Shown one piece after another: positions 25,249 through 34,961 of a stretch of DNA of 64,000 nt. The notes under the pieces are model-generated. The model saw only the letters and a list, made by a program, of their open reading frames with translations, ran no database searches and was not told the DNA's origin. Position 1 is the stretch's first letter, and every line of letters begins with the position of its first letter. This stretch comes from Zea mays. Taxonomy: Eukaryota > Streptophyta > Magnoliopsida > Poales > Poaceae. The stretch spans positions 112,501,982-112,565,981 of the forward strand of contig NC_050097.1 of the NCBI RefSeq assembly GCF_902167145.1. Direction: 5' to 3'. Both the position numbers and the translations under genes were made by a program.

Positions 25249-25403
25249 GGACAGGTTGGTTAGAAGTTACCATAGCATTCATTGCCATTGCACTAATGTG
25301 CTGTTGACAATTTTAACCGAAGCTAAAGCTCTCTGCATTGTGCTTTCAAACAAGCGCTTCGTCACTTAAGATCAGCTTCGTCTGAAAGAAATTGAACACT
25401 GAA

Positions 25404-25980
25404 ATGGCCAGAGTAAGATCTACTGCCAGGGTGTCCTGTGAGGGAGACAAAACTGAAGTGACTGAGACAATGCCCATATTAGAAGTGATAAGGCGCTCAG
25501 GTCTAGTTGTGCAAGAGGGAGCTACTGTCGAAGGTACCCCCAATGTCGAAGCTGAACAAACTGAGGTTGAGGTCGGGAGTGACAACGAAAGTGAAGAGGA
25601 CAATAGCATTTTGTGCCCAACCGAACCTAATCATATTGAATTTAGAAAATCCACAGTAAAAGCAGAGGACCTGGTTGTGATGAAGAAGCTAGGTTATTTT
25701 GGATAAAATGAAGATGAACTGATTCGCTTTGCTGGAGAGGAAGTGGTTCTAGAGCCGAAGGAAGATGAGGTTGTTGTGTTTAAGAGATTCTCCAGGGCCG
25801 GGCTTTGGTTCCCCCTTTACGATATGATAGGGGAGGTTTTGAAGATATTTGAGATATATCTCCATCAACTGACCCCGAATGCTATTGTTAGGCTTAGTGT
25901 TTACATATGGGCTCTCCGAAGCTAAGGAAAAAGTTCCAATGCCGAAGGGTTCTGTCACGTGCATGAACTTCATTACTAGA
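25404..25980 (+). pseudogene. Antisense gene of element E, first part (copy 1), Transposase_28-like N-terminus
   Basis: The ATG at 25404 opens MARVRSTARVSCEGDKTEVT, nearly the same start as G's antisense gene (MARVRSTARVTRDGEEAEGA). An acidic region follows (EAEQTEVEVGSDNESEED), then the block containing VVVFKRFSRAGLWFPLYDMI and HQLTPNAIVRLSVYIWALR. That block resembles the N-terminal part of the domain called 'putative gypsy type transposon' (Pfam PF04195, Transposase_28), known from plant Tat-like elements, function unknown. Stops interrupt this copy after LGYFG, after WALRS and after HELHY. The gene is cut at 25981 by the LTR of element F and resumes at 36635. Confidence 0.75.
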
Positions 25981-26469
25981 TGTTGGAACTTGCTCTCCTA
26001 GGCAAGTTGATCCAACGGGGGAGTGGAAAGAATGCAAGTAAGGTTTAACTCGAGATGGCAATTGCTCTGTTAATTCAGCCCCTCAAGGGCACTGTACGGG
26101 GGTATTTATAGGTGCCCAAGTGCCCAACGTCTCGATGTAAGGACGTTTATGCCCTCAGGCACCTGGATTATCCCCAGAATATTCCCATAAGGGAGGGTTA
26201 CAGACTGTCATTACAGAAAAGCTGTTACAAATTGGGCCCGTAACACGCTTCTCTGTGCGGGGCCTGTTACAATGGGTCGAATCCCACGTGGGCCACCAGG
26301 TTGGGTGAGGACGTGAGATGGGAAGACTTCGTCGTAGGCCTTCGTTGTAGGCCTTCGTCTTGCGGTGAGGAGGATGGAGGGTGGTCCGCGCCGTCGTCTT
26401 GCCTCTATTGGTGCAGCGAGGTGACGAAGGCCTAGAGAGAAGGGTAGCGTCTTCGCCTTCGCCCCAACA
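25981..26469 (-). repeat. 3' LTR of element F, copy 1 (489 bp)
   Basis: Edges are TGTTGGAACTTGC at 25981 and TTCGCCCCAACA at 26469. A second copy at 34140-34628 has the same length, with about 23 differences by eye. The left end folds into an inverted repeat: TTGGAACTTGC pairs with GCAAGTTGATCCAA a few bases further on. A box ggtatttatagg near 26100 gives TATAAATA on the minus strand. Confidence 0.85.
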
Positions 26470-26635
26470 TTTGCCCTCCGAGGGACCAGTTCGACTGAGT
26501 CATCTGGTGCCAAACACGTCGCTAGATGGTGGAGACGCTGCCCTCGCTCGAAGTGGTTCTGCGGGGGTTTTTGATGTGACCGTTGACGGACGTGTACTAC
26601 TGGACTGCGGGCTTCCCGAAGCGTCGCGTCCTGTG

Positions 26636-26643
26636 TGTAAAAA
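26636..26643 (+). promoter_or_regulatory. Decayed TATA box of element F antisense gene (copy 1)
   Basis: The sequence is TGTAAAAA where copy 2 (34795-34802) has TATAAAAA, followed in both by a G run. One A-to-G change would have weakened this promoter. It lies ~165 bases before the ATG at 26800. Confidence 0.5.
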
Positions 26644-26799
26644 GGGGGGGCGCGGCTCAGGCTTTCTTACCTTTCTGCGCGTCGCAAAACCTTAGCATTT
26701 TGAAACCATTCGCCCGCTCGCCTGCCCTCCTTGCTCCTGTTCATCGGAGATCTGGCCCGCGTCAAGCAGACCGCGCGCCGCCGCCGACGATACGTAGCC

Positions 26800-29700
26800 A
26801 TGCCGTCTTCTTCTTCATCCACTGTGAATACGCCGTTGGGCGAATCATCGTCTGAAGATACCTTCATTGATTTGGTGGCGGTGGAGCTGCACCCGGGCCA
26901 CACGGTGGAATTTGGCGTTTCGAGGATCTCCTCGGTTCGCGTGCAAGACATGCAGCAGTTGGGGTATTTTGGGAATGGAGTTAGACGAGTTCCGGGGGTG
27001 GACGAGATTCCTGAGCCAGAGGGTGAGATAGTTGTGTTCGAGGCATTTTTTACTGCCGGCCTTCGGTTACCTGCGCATCGCTTTGTGGCGGAGGTGTTGC
27101 AGAGGTATGAAGTGCAGATCCATCAGTTGACACCTAATGCCGTGGTGGCCCTGGCGAAGTATGTCTAGGCAGTGACTTCGTATGGCGGTCAGCCCTCCGT
27201 AGAGGTCTTCACCAAGAATTATTGTTTGCACTGGCAGAAGAGAAAAGTTGGAAACAATATTGCACAGTTTGGGTCATGCACCTTTACGCCGAGGACTAGG
27301 AAGACTTCGGCGGAAGTTGTGGAGCTAGTTCCCTGCGCCTGCAACAAGTGGGGCAACTGGTATGATTACTGGTTCTATGTGGTGGGAGGCGAAGTAGAAG
27401 ACCTCCCAGGACTCCCGGCGGCCGTGATGTGCTCCCACTGCTATGTGGCGTTTCCGCCGTTTGAGGTGGCAGAGGATGATAGTGACGAAGGGGCCCTTCG
27501 TTGTGCTGCCCGCATGAGTAGCGGGCGCGATTTAGTTGAGGAATTCATCGGTTATGGAGTGTGGCCCTTGGCGCATGACTGGGCGTTGGGCGAAGTATGC
27601 CCTCGCCAGATGCCCTCCCTGGGCGATCAGCAAGTGCGAAGTCCGGCCTTCGCGTTGGATCTGCGTGGCCGGGATCTAGCTGCATTCGTGCGTGAAGTGG
27701 AAGACGGAGCTATGCGGATTGTGGGGCGTTATGTGTCGAGGACGGAGGCTCTGCGGAGTTGGGATATCCGTGGATCCAACGTTCGCCAGAATAGGGTCTT
27801 CGAGTTGAATCGTTTGCCATACGGCGGCTATCCCGGGGATGACGCTGTCGTGGCTGTCGACCACCGCGGGAAGAAACCCGTGGCTGTGACTGAGGAAGGC
27901 CCTTCGCAGGAGGCTGCCCCAGCCACTAAGAAGAGAAGAATAGGTACTGCAGTGTGGGGACTTGGGGTCTCTGATAGTTTTGCTGTGGAGTTGATGGGGA
28001 CGTGCGTGACCCTCGGGGTAAGGATGTCTTCGCCCGAGCTCCGGGAGTCTTCGGCGCGAATGCTGAAGGTTACCGGGGGTCGATGGCCACAGAATGTTCC
28101 GATCCCCCGCGCGGCTGGTGAAGACATATTTACGTCTCGTATGGCTCGTGAGTTGAATATTTTTCCTTAAGGGCGGAATATTGATGTTGTTGTATCGACA
28201 GTGATGGAAAAGGATCGTCAAGATGCGGCGCGGAAGCACCGGACGGTCGTTAGGATCGGTGACCCCTTCCACGAGGCAAAGAAGGCGCGAAGTCTGCCGC
28301 CCCTGGCAGCAGCAAACCACCGCCGGCAGCGAAGCCGACCGCCCCTGGGCCCAGCAAGCCCTCGGTGGGTGCTAAGGTTGCTGCTACTGGCGCGGGCAAG
28401 GCATCCTCGGGCGAGCCCGCGAAGGAGCAAAGGCTGCCCTCGCCGGCACGCACCGACGAGGGGGGGCGTGTTGCTGATTTTGACACGGACATCTGCGTGG
28501 GGGATTATCTCATTGGTAAGTGTTTTTTTATGACTAGGTCTTAACCAAGATCATGGTGCAGGGTCGGATGCGGGGCAACTGGCTGTTGTCCTGGCTCAGG
28601 TGGCGGCCACTTCGCCATAGGCGGTGGTTGGGGCGAAGGGTTCTTCGCAGGACCCGTGGTCCACCTTCTACGCGGGCGGCGAGATTTCGTCGGCCGTCGT
28701 CACCAAAGATGTTGCGGGTTTCGTGTCCCGGCAGCTCCGTCATGTAAGTCGTGTTGGACTTTGATGGTTCGTTGTTTTTATGTGGTTGCGAGGCTCATGG
28801 GTGTCTGTGGCAGGCGGCCGACTTCACCGACCGTGTCGCGTCGGTTGACCTGACTGTGGAGCTTGCTGTCGAAGTCGAGCGCCTCCAGGCTTAGTATACT
28901 GACGCTGTCCGGGAGAAGTCGGCTGTGGAAAACAAAAGCCGCAGGCTGACGGAGAGGTTGGATGTTGCGGAGGCCAAGAAGGGGGATCTCTGGCGCCAGC
29001 TGGTGGAGAAGAGGAGGGACGCGAACAAGGCTATTGCTGATGCGCAGGCTGCGCAAGCCGAGGCCAAACTTGCGCGGGCGGAGGGTAGCCTCGCCCGCCA
29101 ACGCGCCGAGGAGCTAGAGGCGAGGCTCAATAGCCTGCGCAACCGCGTAGACAAAGTCGAAGCCTCGACGCGCGCGGAGGTCGAGCGGACGCATGCGCAA
29201 TTCGTGGATGCGTACCAAGAGCTGGGTGCGCGGACCGCCGCCTTCAAAGTGCCCGGCCAAGAAGCGGGCCTCCGCTTCCTTGAATGGTTGCAGGAGGAGC
29301 TGGGGGTGCTCCCGACGATCGTGACGGGTCTCATGTCCTTTGCCTCCCTCGTTACCTGCGAGGGGGTCGTGAATGCTTTGTCCCGAGAGGGGTGCAGGCA
29401 TTTCGAGGTCTTCGACCAATCGAACGAAAACTTTGAACGCGAAATCTTCAAGGTCGAGGACCCTGTGCTGAAGCAGTCGGCGGGGCGCTCTTCGACAGGA
29501 TGTGGGGCCCGCACGGCCGAGAGACGGTCTGGTAGTGGTCCGACCGGGCAATAGATCAGGTAAAGGCTAATTTGTGTGGTTATATGTGTGGGTATGAGTG
29601 GTTTTGCTGAATCAGTGTGTTGTTGCTGCAGATGGCGCATGCCGAAGGGGTCAAGGACCTTGGTGATCTAGACGGCACGCTGCCCGACAGCACGCTTCCC

Positions 29701-30474
29701 GAGGCCTCGGTGGTGGATCTGGCGCCGCCATCCGATGTCGGCGAGGGCCCCTCGTCGATCCCCGCGCCGACTGGAGCCGGCGAAGACCCTGCACCAGCCC
29801 CTGCGGCGACGTGTGAGGACGCCTTGAAGGTGGGGGTCGAACCAGCTGCCGAAGACCCCGCGGCGGCGGTCGAGCCTTCGCAGGTGGCGGAATAGGGGTT
29901 AGGGATTGTATGTGTAAACTTTTTCTGTGTGATACTGAACCTCGGTTGCTGCGCAGGTTCCGACGTTTGGGCCTGCGCAAGCAACCAATACTGACAATAC
30001 TGATTTTGCGGCGGAGACTTCGATTGTAGTGCCTGCCGATGATAGTGTGCCTGGTTCTATGTCTAAATGTTTTGAGTCCGACGGTGAATCTGGGAGTTCG
30101 TTTCCTTGGATGGAGGAGTCCTCGGATGAAGGCTTGGATTATTTTGTTGCGTTGGATGTGGCTGTGGCGGAGACTTCGCTGCATGTGGAGGGTGCGGAGG
30201 ATCTTCCTGGTGCGAGTATTGGGTATAGGCGGCGAAGGGTGGTGGGAAACATAGTGTGGGTAAATTTTCGCGGAGCGGCAGACGCCGTCGCATGGGGATG
30301 GAGCGTGGCCAACTTCGAGTACACCGGGTTGGTAAACGAGAATTGTTGTCCTCGCCGATTGGGGCGGGCATAGGCGAGGGGGATCTTCGGAAGCTTTTTG
30401 AGGGTGAGGAATTGAGGATAATGTTGTTTAATTACAGGGAGATGGGTATCATCCTAAAGGTTGAGCCGATGTAA
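26800..30474 (+). pseudogene. Antisense gene of element F: five-exon Transposase_28-like protein
   Basis: The ATG at 26800 (MPSSSSSTVNTPLGESSSED) opens a protein predicted at ~1140 residues. Exon 1 (26800-28515) holds the Transposase_28-like block (VVVFEAFFTAGLRLPAHRFV, HQLTPNAVVALAKYV) and a Trp/Cys-rich part (WGNWYDYWFYV, CSHCYVAFPPFEV). Putative exons 2-5 are 28562-28743, 28814-29559 (Ala/Glu/Arg-rich coiled coil), 29632-29883 (acidic, Ala/Pro-rich) and 29957-30474. Donors read GTAAG/GTAAA or GTGGC and acceptors read CAG; phases fit. Damage: TAG at 27166 (Trp expected), TAA at 28168 (copy 2 has Tyr), a 10-base deletion near 28286 relative to copy 2, TAG near 28894, and frameshifts near 29485 and 30355. 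Intron 1 is only 46 bases, so it may be shortened. It runs antisense to pol; function unknown. Confidence 0.7.
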
Positions 30475-30554
30475 TATGTGATGCCCTAGCTGTGTGTATG
30501 TAATTGTAATTTGTATGGTGATGCGACCTGTTGGCCGTATTTGTATGCTTGTGT

Positions 30555-31050
30555 TGATCCGGCTGCGCCTATGGGCGACTCTGTGCGGAGTGTCTTTGTA
30601 ATGAGAGACTTCGATTAACGTTATTCCGGCTGCACTCTTAGGCGACTGTTGCGTGGAGCGTCTTTTAAATAAAAGACTTCGATTAACGCTCTTTTTTTCT
30701 ATTCCGGCTGCACCCTTAAGCGACTTTTGCGCAGAGCGTCTTTTGAATAAAAGACTGATTAACGCACTTGTTGTGCTATTCCGGTTGCACCCTTAGGCGA
30801 CTTTTGCGCGGAGTGACTTTTGAATAAAAGACTGATTAACGCACTTATTGTGTTATTTCGGCTGCACCCTTAGGTGACTTTTGCGTGGAGTGTCTTTTGA
30901 ATAAAAGACTGATTAACGCACTTGTTGTGCTATTCCGGCTGCACCCTTAGGCGACTTTTGCGCGGAGTGTCTTTTGAATAAAAGACTGATTAACGCACTT
31001 GTTGTGCTTGTTCCGGCTGCACCCTTAGGCGAATTTTGCACGGAGTGTCG
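30555..31050. repeat. Tandem repeat, ~76-bp unit, about 6.5 copies, in element F
   Basis: Units starting near 30557, 30625, 30703, 30779, 30856, 30932 and 31011 share 'attccggctgcacccttagg', 'cgacttttgcg', 'gagtgtcttttgaataaaag' and 'actgattaacgcac'. The first unit is diverged and shorter. The array sits between the 3' end of the antisense gene and the end of pol, where two transcripts converge. Confidence 0.9.
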
Positions 31051-31279
31051 CACGCGAGGGTAGTCTGTGCTGCCTCTCGCGGTGACTTCGGAGTGGTCGA
31101 ATGCCGAAGACCGTCGATGCGGTCTTTTTCGACATGTTGCATCTTAGTTTTTGTGGGGGATTTTGCAGGTATATTACATGGCTCCGCCTCGTTAAAAACC
31201 TCACCCCCCCAGGAGGAAAAGAGTGCGGGCCGGAATGATACTGTTGGGTGAATTACAAGGGCGCGTGGGCCCTAAGGAT

Positions 31280-33282
31280 TTAAACAAAAAATTTGCGGAG
31301 ATTGTCAATATTCCAGGAATGCTCTAGGTCTTCGCTGAATGGCGTTTTTAGCCTGTACGCGCTGGGGGACGCCTTCGACTTGACGATGAATGGACCCTCC
31401 CACTTTGGCTCCAGCTTGCCCCGTGACTCTGTCCGGGTGGTTCGGACGAGTACGAGGTCCCCTTTGTTGAATTCTCTTGGGACGACCGCGTGGTCGCGCC
31501 AGGCCTTCATTTGAGCTTGGTATTTGTTGAGGGCTTGCAGGGCGAAGACGCGGTCTCCGTCGATGAGGTCTTTGGAGGTAGGTTCGTCTACGTCGGGGGC
31601 GGCTGATGCGCTTGTTCGAGGTGACCCGTGTTTTATTTCCTGCGGGGTCATGGCCTCCGATCCATATAGAAAACGAAAAGGAGTGAATCCAGTTGCCCGA
31701 CATTTGGTCGTGTTTAGTGCCCAGATTACTTGAGGTAGCTGGTCAGCCCATTTACCCTTCCTGTCGTTGAGAACCTTTTCTTGATGGTAGTGAAAATCTT
31801 GTCGTTGGCACGCTCGACGACGCCGTTAGATTGCGGGTGGTATACCGAGGCAAAGGCTAGCTTAGTGCTGATGGAGAAGCAGAAGTCCCTGAAGTCCTGG
31901 CTGTCAAACTGTTTGCCATTGTCGACTGTGAGCTCGGACGGGACTCCGAATCGGCAAACAATGTTTTGCCAGAAGAACTTCTGGGCAGTCTTCGACGTTA
32001 TCGTGGATACTGCCCTTGCCTCGATCCACTTGGTAAAGTATTCGACGACGACGAAGGTGAACTTAAGGTTCCCTTGAGCCGTGGGTAGCGGACCGACAAT
32101 ATCCAGCCCCAGTGTTGAAGTGGCCATGTATGTGCAATCAGCTTGGTGAACTGCGAAGGGTTGCCTGAGCGGGGAGAAAACTTCTGGCAGGCTTCGCACA
32201 ACCTCGTGACACGATTCGCGGCGCAGATTATAGCGGGCCAGTAGAACCCTTAACGGATCACTTTGGCAGCGAGGGCCCTAGGCCCCGAGTGAGAGCCACA
32301 AGTTCCGCTGTGGACTTCGCGCAGGATCTAGATGCCTTCGGTTTTGGTGACGCATTTAAGCATGGGTTGGCTGACCCCCTTCTTGTATAGCTGGCCCTCA
32401 ATAAGTGTGAAGTCCCGGCTTTGGTGCTTGAGTCGCTTGGCCTCGTTGACGTCACTTGGGTGGTAATATCTTTGCAGGAACAAGGTTATTGGGGCCCGCC
32501 AATCTTCGGTCATGATGAGGTTGACGATGCGATGGCCCTCGGTGTCGTTGGTTATTTATAGACCCTCTGGATTGCAGACGGCTGGTGTGCCAATGACATG
32601 GTAGAACACGTCGGAGGGCAAGGCTTCGCCTCTGGCTGCTGCTTTGACCAATGCGTCGGCCTCTTCGTTCCTGGCGCGGTCCACATGCTGCAAGGTGAAG
32701 CCCTTGAATTGTCTCTCCAAACTGCGGACAGCCGTGAGATACTGTATAAGTGTGGGGTCTTTTGCTGAATATTCTTTTTCGACCTGGCCGGCAACCACTT
32801 TGGAATCTGTCTTGATTATGCAGGTGGTGACACCAAGCACTCTTAGTTTGCGAAGACCTAGGATGACAGCTTCGTATTCTGCTACGTTGTTGGTGCATTT
32901 GTCGGACTCGAAAGCAAAGCTGAGGCGTGCTGCATATCTGTGTTTGATTCCTGTGGGTGACGTGATGACTGCAGCTGCGCCTGCACCCGCATGGCACCTT
33001 GTGCCGTCACAGTGGATGGTCCACACTTTCTCTGTAGGCTCGTCCTGCTGTGTTTTTAGCCCTGTCCAGTCAACGATGAAGTCTGCCAGGACTTGCGACT
33101 TGATTGTTGTCCTGGGTTCGAAGGTGATATGGTAGCCGGAGAGCTCAGCTGCCCATTTGGCGATCCGGACAGACGCCTCCGGGTTGCGGAACAGGTCTCC
33201 CAGTCCCCTGTCCGAGGTGACCCGCACCTTGAATGCTTCGAAGTAGTGGCGCAGCTTGCGCGATGCCATGACGACTGCGTAG
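31280..33282 (-). pseudogene. pol: Element F RNase H and integrase (3' part of pol)
   Basis: Minus strand from 33282: the end of RT/connection (MASRKLRHYFEAFKVRV), then RNase H with IHCDGTRCHAGAGAAAVI, NVAEYEAVILGLRKLRVLG, KTDSKVVAGQV and NEEADALVKAAA, giving the D-E-D-D pattern. Integrase follows: HHCC-type zinc region around 32300-32180 (HSGTCGSHSG … CEACQKF), core with GLDIVGPLPTAQGN, TVDNGKQFDSQDF and HPQSNGVVERAND (D-D-E present), and C-terminal GPF motif KLEPKWEGPFIVKSKASP, ending RKFFV-stop at 31280. Frame changes occur near 32200 and 31730, plus stops at about 32556 and 32240. RT, protease and gag are cut off at the 33282/33283 junction. Confidence 0.85.
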
Positions 33283-33398
33283 GAAATACCTTCCCTGAGC
33301 TTGTTATCAAAAAATGGTTAAAATATTCCGAGCGCTAGTCAGTCCACCGTTCAGCCAGTCTGCACGCTTTGGCGGTTCGCCTTCTTCTCCTGCAGGAC

Positions 33399-33407
33399 TA
33401 TATAAAT
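33399..33407 (+). promoter_or_regulatory. TATA box of element E antisense gene (copy 2)
   Basis: TATATAAAT in the same context as 25240 (ggactatataaatggacagg). Confidence 0.65.
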
Positions 33408-33562
33408 GGACAGGTTGGTTAGAAGTTACCATAGCATTCATTGCCATTGCACTATTATGCTGTTGAAAATTTTAACCAAAGCTAAAGCTCTCTGCATTGT
33501 GCTTTCAAACAAGCGCTTCGTCACTTAAGATCAGCTTCGTCTGAAAGAAATTGAACACTGAA

Positions 33563-34139
33563 TTGGCCAAAGTAAGATCTACTACCAGGGTGTCCTGTGA
33601 GGGAGACAAAACTGAAGTGACTAAGACAATGCCCATATTAGAAGTGATGAGGCGCTCAGGTCTAGTTGTGCAAGAGGGAGCTACTGTCGAAGGTACCCCC
33701 AATGTCGAAGCTGAACAAACTGAGGTTGAGGTCGGGAGTGACAACGAAAGTGAAGAGGACAATAGCATTTTGTGCCCAACCAAACCTAGTCATATTGAAT
33801 TTAGAAAATCCACAGTAAAAGCAGAGGACCTGGTTGTGATGAAGAAGCTAGGTTATTTTGGAGAAAATGAAGATGAACTGATTCGCTTTGCTGGAGAGGA
33901 CATGGTTCTAGAGCCGAAGGAAGATGAGGTTGTTGTGTTTAAGAGCTTCTCCAGGGCAGGGCTTTGGTTCCCCTTTTACAATATGATAGGGGAGGTTTTG
34001 AAGATATTTGAGATATATCTTCATCAACTGACCCCGAATGCTATTGTTAGGCTTAGTGTTTACATATGGGCTCTCCGAAGCCAAGGAAAAAGTTCCAATG
34101 CCAAAGGGTTCTATCACGTGCATGAACTTCATTACCAGA
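33563..34139 (+). pseudogene. Antisense gene of element E, first part (copy 2), start codon lost
   Basis: This copy keeps a longer clean frame than copy 1: LGYFGENEDELIRFAGE, WALRSQGKSSNA and HELHYQ are all open where copy 1 has stops. However, the ATG of copy 1 (25404) is TTG here at 33563-33565, so initiation at the same place is lost. It contains the same Transposase_28-like block (VVVFKSFSRAGLWFPFYNMI, HQLTPNAIVRLSVYIWALR). F's duplicated LTR cuts it at 34140, adding a short tail of LTR-encoded residues before a stop. Confidence 0.75.
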
Positions 34140-34628
34140 TGTTGGAACTTGCACTCCTAGGCAAGTTGATCAAACGGGGGAGTGGAAAGAATGCAAGTAA
34201 GGTTTAACTCGAGATGGCAATTGCTCTGTTAATTCAGCCCCTCAAGGGCACTATACGGGGGTATTTATAGGTGCCCGAGTGCCCAACGTCTCGATGTAAG
34301 GACGTTTATGCCCTCAGGCACCTCGATTATCCCCACAATATTCACATAAGGGAGGGTTATAGACTGTCATTACAGAAAAGCTGTTACAAATTGGGCCCGT
34401 AACACGCTTCTCTTTGCGGGGCCTGTTACAATGGGCCGAATCCCACGTGGGCCTCCAGGTTGGGTAAGGACGTGGGATGGGAAGACTTTGTCATAGGCCT
34501 TCGTCGTAGGCCTTCGTCTTGCGGTGAGGAGGATGGAGGGTGGGCCGCGCCGTCATCTTGCCTCTGTTAGTGCAGCGAGGTGACGAAGGCCTGGAGCGAA
34601 GGGTAGTGTCTTCGCCTTCGCCCCAACA
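34140..34628 (-). repeat. 3' LTR of element F, copy 2 (489 bp)
   Basis: Same edges and length as 25981-26469 (TGTTGGAACTTGC … TTCGCCCCAACA), with about 23 substitutions and no length change by eye. It was copied together with flanking E sequence, so it is a duplicate and not a second insertion. Confidence 0.85.
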
Positions 34629-34794
34629 TTTGCCCTCCGAGGGACCAGTTCGACTGAGTCATCTGGTGTCGAAGACGTCGCTAGATGGTGGAGACGCTGC
34701 CCTTGCTCGAAGTGGTTCCACGGGGGTTTTTGATGTGACCGTTGACGGACGTGTACTACTGGACTGCGGGCTTCCCGAAGCGTCGCGTCCTGTG

Positions 34795-34802
34795 TATAAA
34801 AA
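34795..34802 (+). promoter_or_regulatory. TATA box of element F antisense gene (copy 2)
   Basis: TATAAAAA followed by GGGGGGG, 167 bases before the ATG at 34962. It appears intact here while copy 1 has TGTAAAAA. Confidence 0.55.
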
Positions 34803-34961
34803 GGGGGGGCGGCGCGGCTCATGCTTTCTTACATTTCTGCGCATCGCAAAACCCTAGCATTTTGAATCCGTTCGCCTGCTCGCCTGCCCTCCTTGCTCCT
34901 GTTCATCGGAGATCTGGCCCACGTCAAGCAGACCGCGCGCCATCGCCGACGGTACGTAGCC

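Larger units (their letters stand above)
25981..33282 (-). mobile_element. Element F: second Tat-lineage element inserted in E's antisense gene (5' half missing)
   Basis: Minus-strand reading gives integrase and RNase H (33282-31280), a tandem-repeat spacer (31050-30555), an antisense gene on the plus strand (26800-30474) and a 3' LTR (25981-26469). RT, protease, gag and a proper 5' LTR are not present: at 33283 the sequence jumps back to a copy of E's promoter region. A truncated LTR remnant at 36505-36634 is the probable rest of the 5' LTR, since E's antisense gene resumes right after it. F differs from E, D and G in LTR and protein sequence, so it is a separate Tat family. Confidence 0.75.

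Noticed and set aside
34140..34207. Tail MLELALLGKLIKRGSGKNAS as the true C-terminus of E's antisense protein
   Set aside because: It is encoded by the inserted F LTR; G shows the native continuation and E resumes at 36635.
34140..34628. Second F LTR read as the 5' LTR closing element F
   Set aside because: Its left flank is a copy of E sequence (33283-34139) matching 25122-25980, so it is part of a duplication and the same LTR as 25981-26469.
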